From Candidatus Dependentiae bacterium (GTDB taxonomy: Bacteria; Babelota; Babeliae; Babelales; UBA12411), in the NCBI GenBank assembly GCA_003511165.1, contig DOJW01000002.1, forward strand, positions 661 to 64,660: 64,000 nucleotides of DNA. The letters are read 5' to 3'. Below the pieces are notes generated by a model. It did not search any database. It saw nothing but the letters and a program-made list of their open reading frames with translations, and had not been told where the DNA came from. Both the position numbers and the translations under genes were made by a program. Positions 1-8,931 of the stretch are shown here, one piece after another. Positions within the stretch are counted from its first letter, which is position 1. Each line of letters opens with the position of its first letter.

Positions 1-357
1 GAGCTGGGTTCAGAACGTCGCAAGACAGTTCGGTCCTTATCCATCGTGGGCGTAGGGTATTTGCGAGGATTTGTCTCTAGTACGAGAGGACCGAGATGAA
101 CAAACCTCTGGTGTTCCAATTGTTTACCAAAAGCAACGTTGGGTAGCCAAGTTTGGATGGGATAACCGCTGAAAGCATCTAAGTGGGAAACCCACCTCAA
201 GATTAGATACCCCGTTAATTAGATTTATTTGAGCTTCGGTTTGAGTAATGAAAATTAACATGTAAGATCCCTTGAAGACTACAAGGTTGATAGGCTGGGT
301 GTGTAAGTACAGTAATGTATTGAGCTAACCAGTACTAATAGATCGAGGGTTTTGTCT
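1..357 (+). rRNA. rrl: 23S ribosomal RNA, 3' end (partial)
   Basis: This is the last part of the large-subunit rRNA, cut by the window edge. The block with 'agtacgagagga' (about 78-89) is the sarcin-ricin loop of domain VI, and 'gagctaaccagtactaata' near 320-340 is the conserved 3' end. The end at about 357 is estimated from alignment by eye with other bacterial 23S genes. The 5S gene follows about 77 bases downstream with no tRNA between. The 16S gene is not in the window. Confidence 0.96.
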
Positions 358-433
358 ACATTGATTTTTTAATTGAGAAAATTATAAGGCTTTACGTTAC
401 AAATATTTCAATCACAGATAAATTTTGAAAATT

Positions 434-550
434 TCCTGGTGGTGATAGTGTTGAGGAAACACCCGTTTCCATTCCGAACACGGCAGTTAAGCTCATCACG
501 CCGACGATACTCTGCTGGAGACGGCACGGTAAAATAGGTACTGCCAGGAT
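434..550 (+). rRNA. rrf: 5S ribosomal RNA
   Basis: About 117 bases with 5S hallmarks: ends that pair (cctgg at the start, ccagg at the end), the loop 'ccgaacacggcagttaagc' and the 3' half 'ctgccagga'. It lies directly downstream of 23S rRNA and directly upstream of a strong hairpin with a T-run, so it is the last gene of the rRNA transcript. A reading frame that crosses it on the other strand is spurious. Confidence 0.95.
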
Positions 551-558
551 TAAAATTA

Positions 559-587
559 GGCTCCGAAAATTTTCGGAGCCTTTTTTG
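559..587 (+). terminator. rRNA operon terminator
   Basis: A perfect 22-base palindrome (559-580, arms ggctccgaaaa / ttttcggagcc) is followed by six T (581-586). This is a textbook intrinsic terminator for the 23S-5S transcript. Confidence 0.93.
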
Positions 588-611
588 TTGATAAATTAAA
601 TATCTCAAAAA

Positions 612-1073
612 TTATCGTTCTAATGCTAATGAAGCTTGAACTTCTTGTTTTACAGTATTTAAAGAACCTACGAGTTCTGGAGCAAGCCCATGATAACTAG
701 GTCCTGCTTCAATTTCAGATATTCTTCTTAATATCCCTTGAGTAAGAGTTGTAACTCTTTTTAATAAGGCTTCAGTATTTAGTTCTCTATCTTCCCCATG
801 AAATGCTAAAAATCGATTAAATGACATACTCATATATTCATTACGAAAATAAAAGTCTGTTATGTTTGTTAAAGAATGGATAAAACTTTGTTTATTATTA
901 GGTAAATTCGTACGATGTAATAATTCTTGTGATCCTTGTTTAATAAATGATACTACTGACTGTAAGTCCAAAAGTTTTCTATTTTCTTGTTCTGTTATTC
1001 CGAACATAACTGAAGAGTGCATTGAAATTAATGCACAGGTAACAATAATCGATTTTCTAAATACGTTTTTCAT
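612..1073 (-). CDS. Small secreted protein of unknown function
   Basis: I do not recognise this 153-residue protein. Residues 1-24 form a clear signal peptide: a short basic start (MKNVFRK), a hydrophobic core and a small-residue end. The remainder is helical and charged, with no cysteine pair or known motif. An AGGAAA ribosome-binding site lies about seven bases before the ATG. It is transcribed towards the rRNA terminator, which as a palindrome could serve both directions. It is probably periplasmic or surface-exposed, one of several lineage-specific secreted proteins in the window. Confidence 0.75.
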   Translation of the reverse strand: MKNVFRKSIIVTCALISMHSSVMFGITEQENRKLLDLQSVVSFIKQGSQELLHRTNLPNNKQSFIHSLTNITDFYFRNEYMSMSFNRFLAFHGEDRELNTEALLKRVTTLTQGILRRISEIEAGPSYHGLAPELVGSLNTVKQEVQASLALER

Positions 1074-1333
1074 TATATTTCCTTTTTCGTTTTTATTAAA
1101 AAAATAAATACTTATTGATACATTATGTGATTAATATAAAACATTATATCAATTTTACTAGTTGTTAAACTTAATATATCAAAAAAATATTTCAAATTGC
1201 AATAAAATATTTATATTGTTAAAACATGGCAAAAATGAAGGTATTTTACATATTTCTGTTAAAGTTGATTTTATAAATTCATTTTTTTTAAACTATTTTT
1301 AATATTTATTTTTTATTCAAAATAGGAGTTTAT

Positions 1334-2776
1334 GTGAATATTAAAAATAGTTTTTTTATCAAATTTGTTATTATTTTATTATATTCTTCTTTTTTATCTT
1401 TAAATTTATCCCCTAAAGGTTTTTTTAGTGGGGTAATTGAAAAAGCTAAAACTGCTTATGAAAGCGTAAAACAGGGTGTTAAAAGTAAAATAGAAGCTGT
1501 AAAAAGTTTTACTGCAAAGGAAATGGAACAATTTTTATTTTTGAGTGATGTTGCTAAAAAATATATTACAAAAAAAAGAACTATTTCGGAGTATGCAGAA
1601 AATTTAAAGAACATTTTTAAAAATTCAATAGGTCAAATAGATCAAGTTTTGGATGACATAATTGAAGATGCTTATTTTGCTACACCTAAGATTGACTTAT
1701 GGAAAGAGTTTTTAGTTCATTCAAAAAAGAAAAGCATAGAAAACAATAAGAATTGGTTTGATGTAGTATTTAATAAAAATTTATTGCAGGATCAATCTTA
1801 TAGTAAAAACGAGGGTATAAATAGAATTTTATATTATTGTGGTAATGAAAATTTTGAAAACAAAAACCCAATAATTCTATTTTTAGTTCATGGTACTTTT
1901 GCGTCAGATTCTCCTGAATTATCAAAAGTAGATGATAAAAGTTTTATTTTTAGCTCTATAAAAGATTTTGCAATGTTGTATTCAAATGCAAAACAGCGGC
2001 CAATTTATGTAATTTCCTTTTTTTGGAGTGGCAAAAATGATTATATACATCGCATGATTGGAGGTGCTTTATTGGCTCAATATATTAGGTCAGTCCGAGA
2101 TAATGTTAGCGAGGTTATAACAATTGCACATAGTCATGGCGGAAACGTTGTTAATTTTGCATCGAATGTTTTGAGAAAAAGGCATTTTGTACAGAGGTTA
2201 AGTGGCTCTATTGTTGATTCTATTGATTTGATGATAAACATTGGAACTCCTGTTAGACAGAATGTTGATAAGAATTTTGCTTCTTATGCTACTGTTGTTT
2301 TAAATTTTTATTCTCTAGGAGATGCTATTCAACTTATTGGAAATATAGACCCAATTCATGATATTTGGTTAAAAAATTGGGCAGCAAGAAAAGCTAGTTC
2401 TAAAAAAGATATTTCTGTGTACAATGTTGCAACAAAAATAAATGGAAATGATCCTAATCATTCTTATATGAAATCGATGCTTTCAGATTTTTTCGAAATT
2501 TATCAAAAAATTCAATTTTACAAAATTCATAGAAGTTTAACTTTGAATATTGATGTGCATGAGGGTAAAAAATCTTTTTCGCAATTAGTTATTAGATATG
2601 ATGTTTCGCCAGAAGGTGCAATTGCAAATCAAGTGCTTAAAGAGCGTGAATTTAGCGATAAAGAGCATGCTGATTTTAGAAAATTATATGGGAAAAAAGA
2701 TATAAATGATAGAGGTAGCAACGTGGATAGGTTTTTAAGAGGTCTTATTTCACAGATGAGCGAGCCTATTAGTTAA
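1334..2776 (+). CDS. Secreted alpha/beta-hydrolase (lipase-like, DUF676-type)
   Basis: A 480-residue protein starting at GTG with AGGAG five bases upstream (1324-1328); the overlapping ATG at 1332 runs straight into a stop. It has an N-terminal hydrophobic segment (about 8-25), a helical region, then an alpha/beta-hydrolase core. The core shows an oxyanion-type 'LFLVHGTFAS' at about residues 182-191 and a nucleophile elbow 'AHSHGG' with Ser at about 267. Late Asp and His residues that could complete the triad are present ('GDAIQLI', 'DPNHSY'), but I cannot assign them. Proteins of this type are lipases or acyl esterases; the substrate is unknown. It may be exported and act on host or envelope lipids, which is an inference. 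Confidence 0.72.
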   Translation: MNIKNSFFIKFVIILLYSSFLSLNLSPKGFFSGVIEKAKTAYESVKQGVKSKIEAVKSFTAKEMEQFLFLSDVAKKYITKKRTISEYAENLKNIFKNSIGQIDQVLDDIIEDAYFATPKIDLWKEFLVHSKKKSIENNKNWFDVVFNKNLLQDQSYSKNEGINRILYYCGNENFENKNPIILFLVHGTFASDSPELSKVDDKSFIFSSIKDFAMLYSNAKQRPIYVISFFWSGKNDYIHRMIGGALLAQYIRSVRDNVSEVITIAHSHGGNVVNFASNVLRKRHFVQRLSGSIVDSIDLMINIGTPVRQNVDKNFASYATVVLNFYSLGDAIQLIGNIDPIHDIWLKNWAARKASSKKDISVYNVATKINGNDPNHSYMKSMLSDFFEIYQKIQFYKIHRSLTLNIDVHEGKKSFSQLVIRYDVSPEGAIANQVLKEREFSDKEHADFRKLYGKKDINDRGSNVDRFLRGLISQMSEPIS

Positions 2777-2803
2777 ATTAATAATGTAAAAATAAAAAGA
2801 TTT

Positions 2804-2831
2804 AGGAGCGAATTAATTCGCTCCTTTTTTA
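2804..2831 (+). terminator. Intrinsic terminator after the lipase-like gene
   Basis: A perfect 22-base palindrome (2804-2825, aggagcgaatt / aattcgctcct) followed by a T-run, 28 bases after the stop codon of the hydrolase gene. Confidence 0.9.
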
Positions 2832-2889
2832 TGAAATTTGTATGCTCTTTAAAAATAAATATTGATCATAAAATTTATAAAGGAGTTAA

Positions 2890-3693
2890 ATGTTTGTAGA
2901 TTCACATTGCCAGTTAAATATGATGGTTAGCAAGAAAATTAATGAAATTCTAAATGCAGAAGAATTAAGCAAAATTGAAAAAATAGTACAAGATGCTGCT
3001 GTTGCTAAGGTTACAAAAATAATAAATATGGGAACTAGTTTAAATGAATCGTTAAATTCGGTAGCTATAGCTATAAAATGTAAAAACGTTTTTGCTGCAG
3101 TTGGTATCCATCCTTGTGATTGTGATGAAAATTGGGAACGAGATTTAAATGAAATTGAAAAATTAGTAAAAGAAAAAGATAAAAACAAGATAGTTTCGAT
3201 TGGTGAAATTGGATTAGATTTTTTTCATAAACCATTTGATGAAAATTTGCAAAAAACAGTTTTTATAGCACAGTTAGAGCTTGCTGCAAGATATGATCTT
3301 CCCGTTGAAGTTCATATTCGAAATTCATTGAGTGAAGTTTTAGAAATTTTATTTGAATTTAAAGGAAAGGTGCGCGGAGTTAATCATTGTTTTGTTTATG
3401 ACAAAAATATAGCAGATAAATTTTTAGATTTAGGATTTTTTTTAGGAATTGGTGGTCCTATTACTTATCCCAAAAATGACAAGCTTCGAGAAGTAGTTAA
3501 AAACATTTCACTTGAACATATAATCTTAGAAACGGATGCCCCTTTTTTGCCACCGCAACAGTTTCGGGGAGAACAAAATCATCCCAAATACATTCCGATA
3601 ATTGCACAAGCAATTGCAGCATTGCGTAATATTTCTATAGAAGATGTTGCGATGATGACATCTGCAAATGTGCAAAAACTATTTGGAGTATAA
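2890..3693 (+). CDS. TatD family metal-dependent nuclease
   Basis: A 267-residue TIM-barrel hydrolase of the normal family length, with AAGGAG seven bases before the ATG. Family motifs are present in order: 'FVDSHCQL' at the start, 'VGIHP', 'IGEIGLDF', 'VEVHIR', 'NHCF' and 'ETDAPFLPP'. The family are 3'-5' DNases/RNases in DNA repair and nucleic-acid turnover in the cytoplasm. One difference is notable: the usual first motif HxH reads H6-C-Q8, so one metal ligand is replaced by Gln. Some family members, such as E. coli TatD itself, also lack this HxH, so activity is still likely. It stands alone between two terminators. Confidence 0.9.
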   Translation: MFVDSHCQLNMMVSKKINEILNAEELSKIEKIVQDAAVAKVTKIINMGTSLNESLNSVAIAIKCKNVFAAVGIHPCDCDENWERDLNEIEKLVKEKDKNKIVSIGEIGLDFFHKPFDENLQKTVFIAQLELAARYDLPVEVHIRNSLSEVLEILFEFKGKVRGVNHCFVYDKNIADKFLDLGFFLGIGGPITYPKNDKLREVVKNISLEHIILETDAPFLPPQQFRGEQNHPKYIPIIAQAIAALRNISIEDVAMMTSANVQKLFGV

Positions 3694-3705
3694 ATTAATG
3701 AAATT

Positions 3706-3737
3706 AAAAAGGGGTGATATTTTCACCCCTTTTATTT
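3706..3737. terminator. Bidirectional terminator between tatD and the Sel1-like pseudogene
   Basis: Hairpin ggggtga (3711-3717) / tcacccc (3723-3729), flanked by A-runs on the left and T-runs on the right, so it can stop transcription from both sides. The two genes converge on it. A near-identical core recurs at 24819-24848. Confidence 0.88.
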
Positions 3738-3738
3738 T

Positions 3739-4137
3739 TTAGATATACATTTCATCGGGTATTGGATTAGTAAAAGGAGCTTTAAATTCTTTTACCGTAA
3801 GCATTCCAAGATAATAAATTGCAAGAAAGTTTTCTTTTTCTTTTGCCAAAGGATAAAAAATTTCGAAAGCTTTTAAATATTTACCAAGATTAAAAAGTTT
3901 AACGCCTTCTGCTAATAATTCTTTTTCTTCATCTGTCATCTTTATAATTGATTCTTCAGCAGATTGAGCTACTAACATTTTAGCCTGCTGACTTTCTTGT
4001 TCTAATTCAGCAGATTTTTGTCTTGTTATCGGTCGGTCGAATGCATCACTTCGAGCATGCCTTTTTCCAGCATATGATTGTGAGATTGTTCAGAGTAAGA
4101 TAATGCAAATTGCCCCATATAAAATATTTGCATTCAT
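3739..4137 (-). pseudogene. Secreted Sel1/TPR-like protein with an in-frame UGA in the signal peptide
   Basis: Read from an ATG at 4137 this frame encodes 15 residues of signal peptide (MNANILYGAICIILL), then TGA at 4092-4090, then continues in the same frame (TISQSYAGKRHARSD...) to the stop at 3739. A strong ribosome-binding site (GGGGGAGGAAAG) precedes the 4137 ATG. The signal-peptide pattern, including a good SYA cleavage site, is intact on both sides of the stop, so one point mutation separates this from a normal exported protein of about 132 residues. The C-terminal part ('LFNLGKYLKAFEIFYPLAKE') looks like one Sel1/TPR unit. Restart at an inner ATG (3978) would give a 79-residue cytosolic product. 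UGA serves as a stop elsewhere in this window, so recoding is unlikely. Confidence 0.75.
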
Positions 4138-4406
4138 TAGACTTTCCTCCCCCAATAATTAGTTATACAAACAATTACATTTATTCCTCTTTTGATTAAT
4201 TATTATCACTGTTTACTTACATTTAATTTAGCTCTCATGGCCTTTGAAAATCTATATTTTTGAAAAAATGTTTTTTTATAAGATTGAATAGATCTTTTTT
4301 ATAATTTCATAGTAAATTCTTTCATCATATTTTAACTTAAGAATATAGAGTTTTATCTAAATCGGGGGGAAGTTGTTTAGGTAAAAATAAAAAAAGGAAG
4401 CAAGTA

Positions 4407-5363
4407 ATGAAATTCAAAAAAGTAATAGTTTTAAGTTTTGTTTTAAATACAAATTCATTTTTCTTATTTTGCGATTTTGATATTCAAAAAAAAGTACAAG
4501 AAATATGTACATCGGTTCCTGGGGAGATGGGGGTTGCAGCTCTTCATATTGAAAGTGGGCGGCGAGTTGAGTTTAATTCGCATGAAGCTTTTCCTATGGC
4601 GAGCAGCTATAAGATTCCAATAGCACTATCTTGTTTATCTTTGGTCGATAGCGGTAGGTTGAGTTTAAATCAACATGTTTTATTTGTTGGGCGAAGTAAA
4701 AAAACTCCGAATGTAAAAAAAGTTTATCGAGTTACATTGAGGAAATGTATAGAGCTTATGCTTGCGCGAAGCAATAATACGACATCGGATAGAGTTTTGG
4801 AAATGACGGGCGGTCCATTTGCTGTAAATAGTTGGCTTAGTAGGCATCAAATTTATGGGATGCGTATTGATAGACCTGTGTTAAAAATGCGTAAAGATTT
4901 TGCGGGGATTACAAATTTTACAGGAGGGAAACTTTATACCAGAGGAAGAAATGGTAAAAAAATAAGTCTTGTAAATAGAGAAAAGCGTATAAATGCTATA
5001 CAAAAATTTTATGTTGATGAGAGAGATACTACAACACCTCGGGTAATGGTTGACTTGTTGGCGCAAGCTTTTGAAGGGAAACTGGTAAGTGAACGATCAA
5101 CCAGTTTTTTGTTTTCGTGTATGGCTAAGTGCTGTACTGGTTCGATGCGCATGGTCCACCTTTTGCCAAAACATGTAAAGGTTTATCATAAAACTGGAAC
5201 TATGGATGGAATTATCAGCGATGTTGGGGTTATAACCTTGCCTGGAGGTAAGGGGCATCTTGTTTTAGCTGTTTATTCAAATAAATCTATGCGACTTACT
5301 GATGATAGAGCTCTTGCGATTGCAAGAATAGCTAGAAGTTTATTCGATTATTTTATTGAATGA
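4407..5363 (+). CDS. Class A beta-lactamase-like serine hydrolase, exported
   Basis: A 318-residue protein with a signal peptide (1-23) and a class A beta-lactamase fold. Visible motifs: SxxK as S66-S-Y-K69, an S122-N-N124 where SDN is usual, 'RDTTTP' at 206-211 and KTG at 262-264. The segment between the omega-loop entry ('RIDR', 153-156) and 'RDTTTP' is about 36 residues longer than in TEM-type enzymes and shows no clear counterpart of the deacylating Glu166. It could therefore be a slow penicillin-binding hydrolase or peptidase rather than an efficient beta-lactamase. It is transcribed alone and ends with TGA. AAGGAAG lies about 8 bases before the ATG. Confidence 0.82.
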   Translation: MKFKKVIVLSFVLNTNSFFLFCDFDIQKKVQEICTSVPGEMGVAALHIESGRRVEFNSHEAFPMASSYKIPIALSCLSLVDSGRLSLNQHVLFVGRSKKTPNVKKVYRVTLRKCIELMLARSNNTTSDRVLEMTGGPFAVNSWLSRHQIYGMRIDRPVLKMRKDFAGITNFTGGKLYTRGRNGKKISLVNREKRINAIQKFYVDERDTTTPRVMVDLLAQAFEGKLVSERSTSFLFSCMAKCCTGSMRMVHLLPKHVKVYHKTGTMDGIISDVGVITLPGGKGHLVLAVYSNKSMRLTDDRALAIARIARSLFDYFIE

Positions 5364-5417
5364 GGATCATTTTTACTGGAAATTATTCTTTTTTGCTGTT
5401 TTAAAAAAGCTAAAAAT

Positions 5418-5468
5418 GGGCTAGAATTGGGGATTAAAGAATCTATTTCTAGCCCCTAAATTTTTATA
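5418..5468 (+). terminator. Possible terminator after the beta-lactamase-like gene
   Basis: Inverted repeat gggctagaa (5418-5426) / ttctagccc (about 5447-5455) with a loop of about 21 bases, then an AT-rich stretch with a short T-run. It is weaker than the other terminators here because the loop is long. It lies just before dnaE and could instead be leader structure. Confidence 0.5.
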
Positions 5469-5478
5469 GAAAGTTTTA

Positions 5479-8400
5479 ATGGAAAAGCATTTTTCACATT
5501 TACATCTTCATACTGAATTTTCACTACTTGATGGTGCTATAAAAATCTCAGAACTTGTTAAATTTGCAAAAGAACAAGCATGGAAATCTATAGCAATTTC
5601 AGATCATGGAAATGTTTTTGGTGCTGTTAAGTTTTTCCAAGAATGTGCAAAAAAAGAAATCAAGCCAATCCTTGGCTGTGAAATGTATATAACAAATGAT
5701 TGCAAAATCAAAGATGTGAAAGAAAAATATCACCATCTTTTGTTACTTGTTGAAAATGAAGAAGGGTACAGAAATCTTTGCCATTTAATGGCTTTTTCTT
5801 ACAAAGAAGGTTTTTATTTTAAACCTAGAATCGATTATGAAGTTTTAAAAAAATATTCCAAAGGTCTGATAGCATCCTCTGCATGTATCGGTGGACAGAT
5901 TCCAAGATTGCTTAGTGAAAACAATTGGGAGGCTGCGCAAGATAAAGTGGAGTGGTTTTTGGATGTTTTTGGGGAAAATAATTTTTTGATGGAGGTTCAG
6001 CCTCCAGATTATAAAGAGCAAATAGCATCAAATGAAAAAATTTTCGAGCTTGCTAGCAAATATGATTTGCCAATCATAGGAACATGTGATGCTCATTTCC
6101 TGCACAAAGAAGATCGTGAAGCTCATGAAATTTTACTTACCGTCCAAACGCGAGGTCTTTTTTCTGATCCTGATAGATATACTTTTGGTGATGCAAACTG
6201 CTATTTGCGAACAACACAAGAAATGTTAGATGCTTTTCCTGGTAGAGAAGAGATAGTTTGGAAAACTGGAGAGATTGCCGATCGATGCGAGTTCAAATTC
6301 ACTTTTGGAAAACTGTTTTTTCCTAAATTTGAGATTCCGGCGGAGCATGACGAAAAATCATATTTTAAACATTTGTGCGTTGAAGGTTTAGAAGAATTAA
6401 AGCAAAAAGATTTAATCCCAAAAGATCAATATGAAATTTATGATCAACGATTAAAAATCGAAGTCGATCTTATAACAAGCATGGGATTCATAGGATACTT
6501 TTTGGTTGTTAGTGATTTTGTTCGCTGGGCAAAAAACAATGGAGTTTCGGTAGGCGCAGGAAGAGGTTCCGCAGCAGGTTCGCTTGTCGCATGGGCACTT
6601 GCCATCACAAATGTTGATCCTCTAAAATACAATTTGCTTTTTGAGCGATTTCTAAATCCAGAACGAATATCCATGCCTGATATAGATATAGATTTTTGCA
6701 TAGAGCGCCGCGAAGATGTTATAAATTACGTTCGCCAAAAGTATGGTGTTGATTGTGTATGTCAGATTATTACTTTCGGTACCATGATGGCAAAAGGTGT
6801 CATAAAAGATATTGCAAGAGCACTTGGTTTCCCTTTCAAAGATGCAGCTGCAATTTCAGATCTTATCCCTGAGCAATTAAAAATTACGCTTGCAGAATCT
6901 ATTACTCAAGAGCCTCGCCTCAAAGAAATGATTGATAATGATCCAAATGTAAAAAGATTAATGGATGTAGCTTTAAAACTTGAAGGTTTAACTCGACATG
7001 CTTCAAAGCATGCGGCGGGCGTTGTGATTTCTCCAAAACCAATTGAAGAAATGCTTCCTGTTTATATTCCGCCCAAAACAGATGAACTCGTTGCGCAATA
7101 CACAATGACCGATTTGGAATACTTAGGTTTTTTGAAAATGGATTTTTTGGGTTTAAAAAACTTAACTTTGATTGAGCGCGCACTGAAATCTATCGAAAAA
7201 AATCATGGCGTAAAAATAAATCTTGATAAGTTAGAGTTAACAGATCCCAAAACTTTTAGTCTTTTGTGTAAAGGTAATACGACTGGAGTGTTCCAATTTG
7301 AATCGGATGGTATTAAAGATGTTTTACGTAAACTGCAACCTGATAAATTTGAAGATTTGATAGCTGTGAATGCGCTTTATCGTCCGGGTCCACTTGGATC
7401 TGGAATGGTCGACGACTTTATCGAAGGTCGACATGGTAGAAAAAAGGTAACATATATTTTTGATGCGCTCAAAGAAGTGCTAGAAGAAACTTATGGTGTT
7501 ATTGTTTACCAAGAGCAGGTTATGAAAATCGCATCTGTCATTGGGGGATATACTCTTGGTGGTGCAGATTTACTTCGCCGAGCAATGGGTAAGAAAAAAG
7601 CAGATGTTATGGCTGCCCAAAAAGAGCAGTTTGTAAAAGGTGCAAAAGAGAAAAATCTGGATGAGAAAAAAGCGGCAGATCTTTTCGATCTTATGGCTTA
7701 TTTTGCAGGATATGGGTTTAACAAATCACACTCGACCGCATATGCGTTAATTGCTTATCACACTGCATATTTGAAAGCAAATTATCCACATGAATTTATG
7801 GCTGCATTAGTTTCGTTTGAAACCAATGATCCCGATAAACTTTCACTTTATTTGCAACAAGTTAGTGAGATGGGGATTGAAGTAACAGCCCCTAATATAA
7901 ATATTTCGCAAGGAGAGTTTGTAGCAGTTAACAACGGTATTTTATTTGGTTTGCAGGGAATAAAAAATGTTGGTCTTGCTGCGCTTGAAAATATTTTTGA
8001 AGAAAGAAAAAAAGGAGATTTCAAAGATCTTTTAGATTTTTGCATGCGAGTTGATTTGCGTGTTGTTAACAAACGAGTTATTGAAAGTTTGGTTTGTGCC
8101 GGAGCTATGGATTGCATGCCGGGAAATCGTGCGCAAAAAATGAATGAGCTTGATAAAATTATTGATCTTGCAATTTTGAAAAAAGAAGCTGCAAGAACTG
8201 GTCAAATGTCCCTTTTTGGTGCAACTGCAAAAGAGACAAACTCTCAAATGCAAACATTTTATTCTTTTGAACCATGTGAAGAGTGGGGCGAAAAAGAGAA
8301 GCTTGAAAAAGAAAAAGAAATAGCAGGTTTTTATTTAAGTTCACATCCACTGAAAGCGTACAATTCGTTTTTAAAACTTTTTAAATTCGAGTCCTTTGCA

Positions 8401-8931
8401 GATACTTTGTTAAAAGTTCAAAATTTTAAAGGACAAAAAGAGTTTGAAGTTTCGACTTGCGGAATTTTGCAAACCTTTAAAGTAATAAATACCAAAAAAG
8501 GTGATCGAATGGCTTTTGCTCAAGTAGAAGATTTGTCAGGAATAAGTGAAATTATTATTTTCCCACGAGTTTTTGCTGAATTTGAAAAACATCTTTCCGA
8601 CCACAAAGTGTTCATTATTAAAGGATTTGTTGATTTAGCTGGTATTAATAAATGTAAAATAAAAGCAAATAGTATTATACCTTTAGAAAAAGTTTTTGAT
8701 GATAACAAAAACTTGCAAAATGTGGAGATTGATTTCGAGCAAGATATTCATGAAGAAGGATGTAAACAAATTAAAGAACTTACTGGATCCGTAGGAGTTC
8801 CGCTTAATCTGTTTTTCAGAGAGAATAATGAAAGATTGCAATTGCGATCGAGTTATAAAATTGTAGTTAACATAGAAAATATTAAAAAATTAGAGGATGC
8901 CGGGTTGGCAGTAAAGTGTAACTTAGTATGA
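5479..8931 (+). CDS. dnaE: DNA polymerase III alpha subunit
   Basis: The replicative polymerase, 1150 residues, normal for DnaE. An N-terminal PHP domain opens with 'HLHLHTEFSLLDGA' (about residues 7-20). The palm contains 'GRGSAAGSLVAW' and the catalytic 'PDIDIDF' with Asp401 and Asp403. Helix-hairpin-helix, OB-fold and C-terminal regions follow, with 'SSHPLK' near 950. It extends DNA in the cytoplasm as the core of the replisome. The stop codon TGA overlaps the ATG of the next gene (ATGA), so an ABC-F protein is translationally coupled to it. Confidence 0.98.
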   Translation: MEKHFSHLHLHTEFSLLDGAIKISELVKFAKEQAWKSIAISDHGNVFGAVKFFQECAKKEIKPILGCEMYITNDCKIKDVKEKYHHLLLLVENEEGYRNLCHLMAFSYKEGFYFKPRIDYEVLKKYSKGLIASSACIGGQIPRLLSENNWEAAQDKVEWFLDVFGENNFLMEVQPPDYKEQIASNEKIFELASKYDLPIIGTCDAHFLHKEDREAHEILLTVQTRGLFSDPDRYTFGDANCYLRTTQEMLDAFPGREEIVWKTGEIADRCEFKFTFGKLFFPKFEIPAEHDEKSYFKHLCVEGLEELKQKDLIPKDQYEIYDQRLKIEVDLITSMGFIGYFLVVSDFVRWAKNNGVSVGAGRGSAAGSLVAWALAITNVDPLKYNLLFERFLNPERISMPDIDIDFCIERREDVINYVRQKYGVDCVCQIITFGTMMAKGVIKDIARALGFPFKDAAAISDLIPEQLKITLAESITQEPRLKEMIDNDPNVKRLMDVALKLEGLTRHASKHAAGVVISPKPIEEMLPVYIPPKTDELVAQYTMTDLEYLGFLKMDFLGLKNLTLIERALKSIEKNHGVKINLDKLELTDPKTFSLLCKGNTTGVFQFESDGIKDVLRKLQPDKFEDLIAVNALYRPGPLGSGMVDDFIEGRHGRKKVTYIFDALKEVLEETYGVIVYQEQVMKIASVIGGYTLGGADLLRRAMGKKKADVMAAQKEQFVKGAKEKNLDEKKAADLFDLMAYFAGYGFNKSHSTAYALIAYHTAYLKANYPHEFMAALVSFETNDPDKLSLYLQQVSEMGIEVTAPNINISQGEFVAVNNGILFGLQGIKNVGLAALENIFEERKKGDFKDLLDFCMRVDLRVVNKRVIESLVCAGAMDCMPGNRAQKMNELDKIIDLAILKKEAARTGQMSLFGATAKETNSQMQTFYSFEPCEEWGEKEKLEKEKEIAGFYLSSHPLKAYNSFLKLFKFESFADTLLKVQNFKGQKEFEVSTCGILQTFKVINTKKGDRMAFAQVEDLSGISEIIIFPRVFAEFEKHLSDHKVFIIKGFVDLAGINKCKIKANSIIPLEKVFDDNKNLQNVEIDFEQDIHEEGCKQIKELTGSVGVPLNLFFRENNERLQLRSSYKIVVNIENIKKLEDAGLAVKCNLV

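Noticed and set aside
408..608. A 66-residue minus-strand frame across the 5S rRNA
   Set aside because: It lies on the antisense of 5S rRNA and its terminator.
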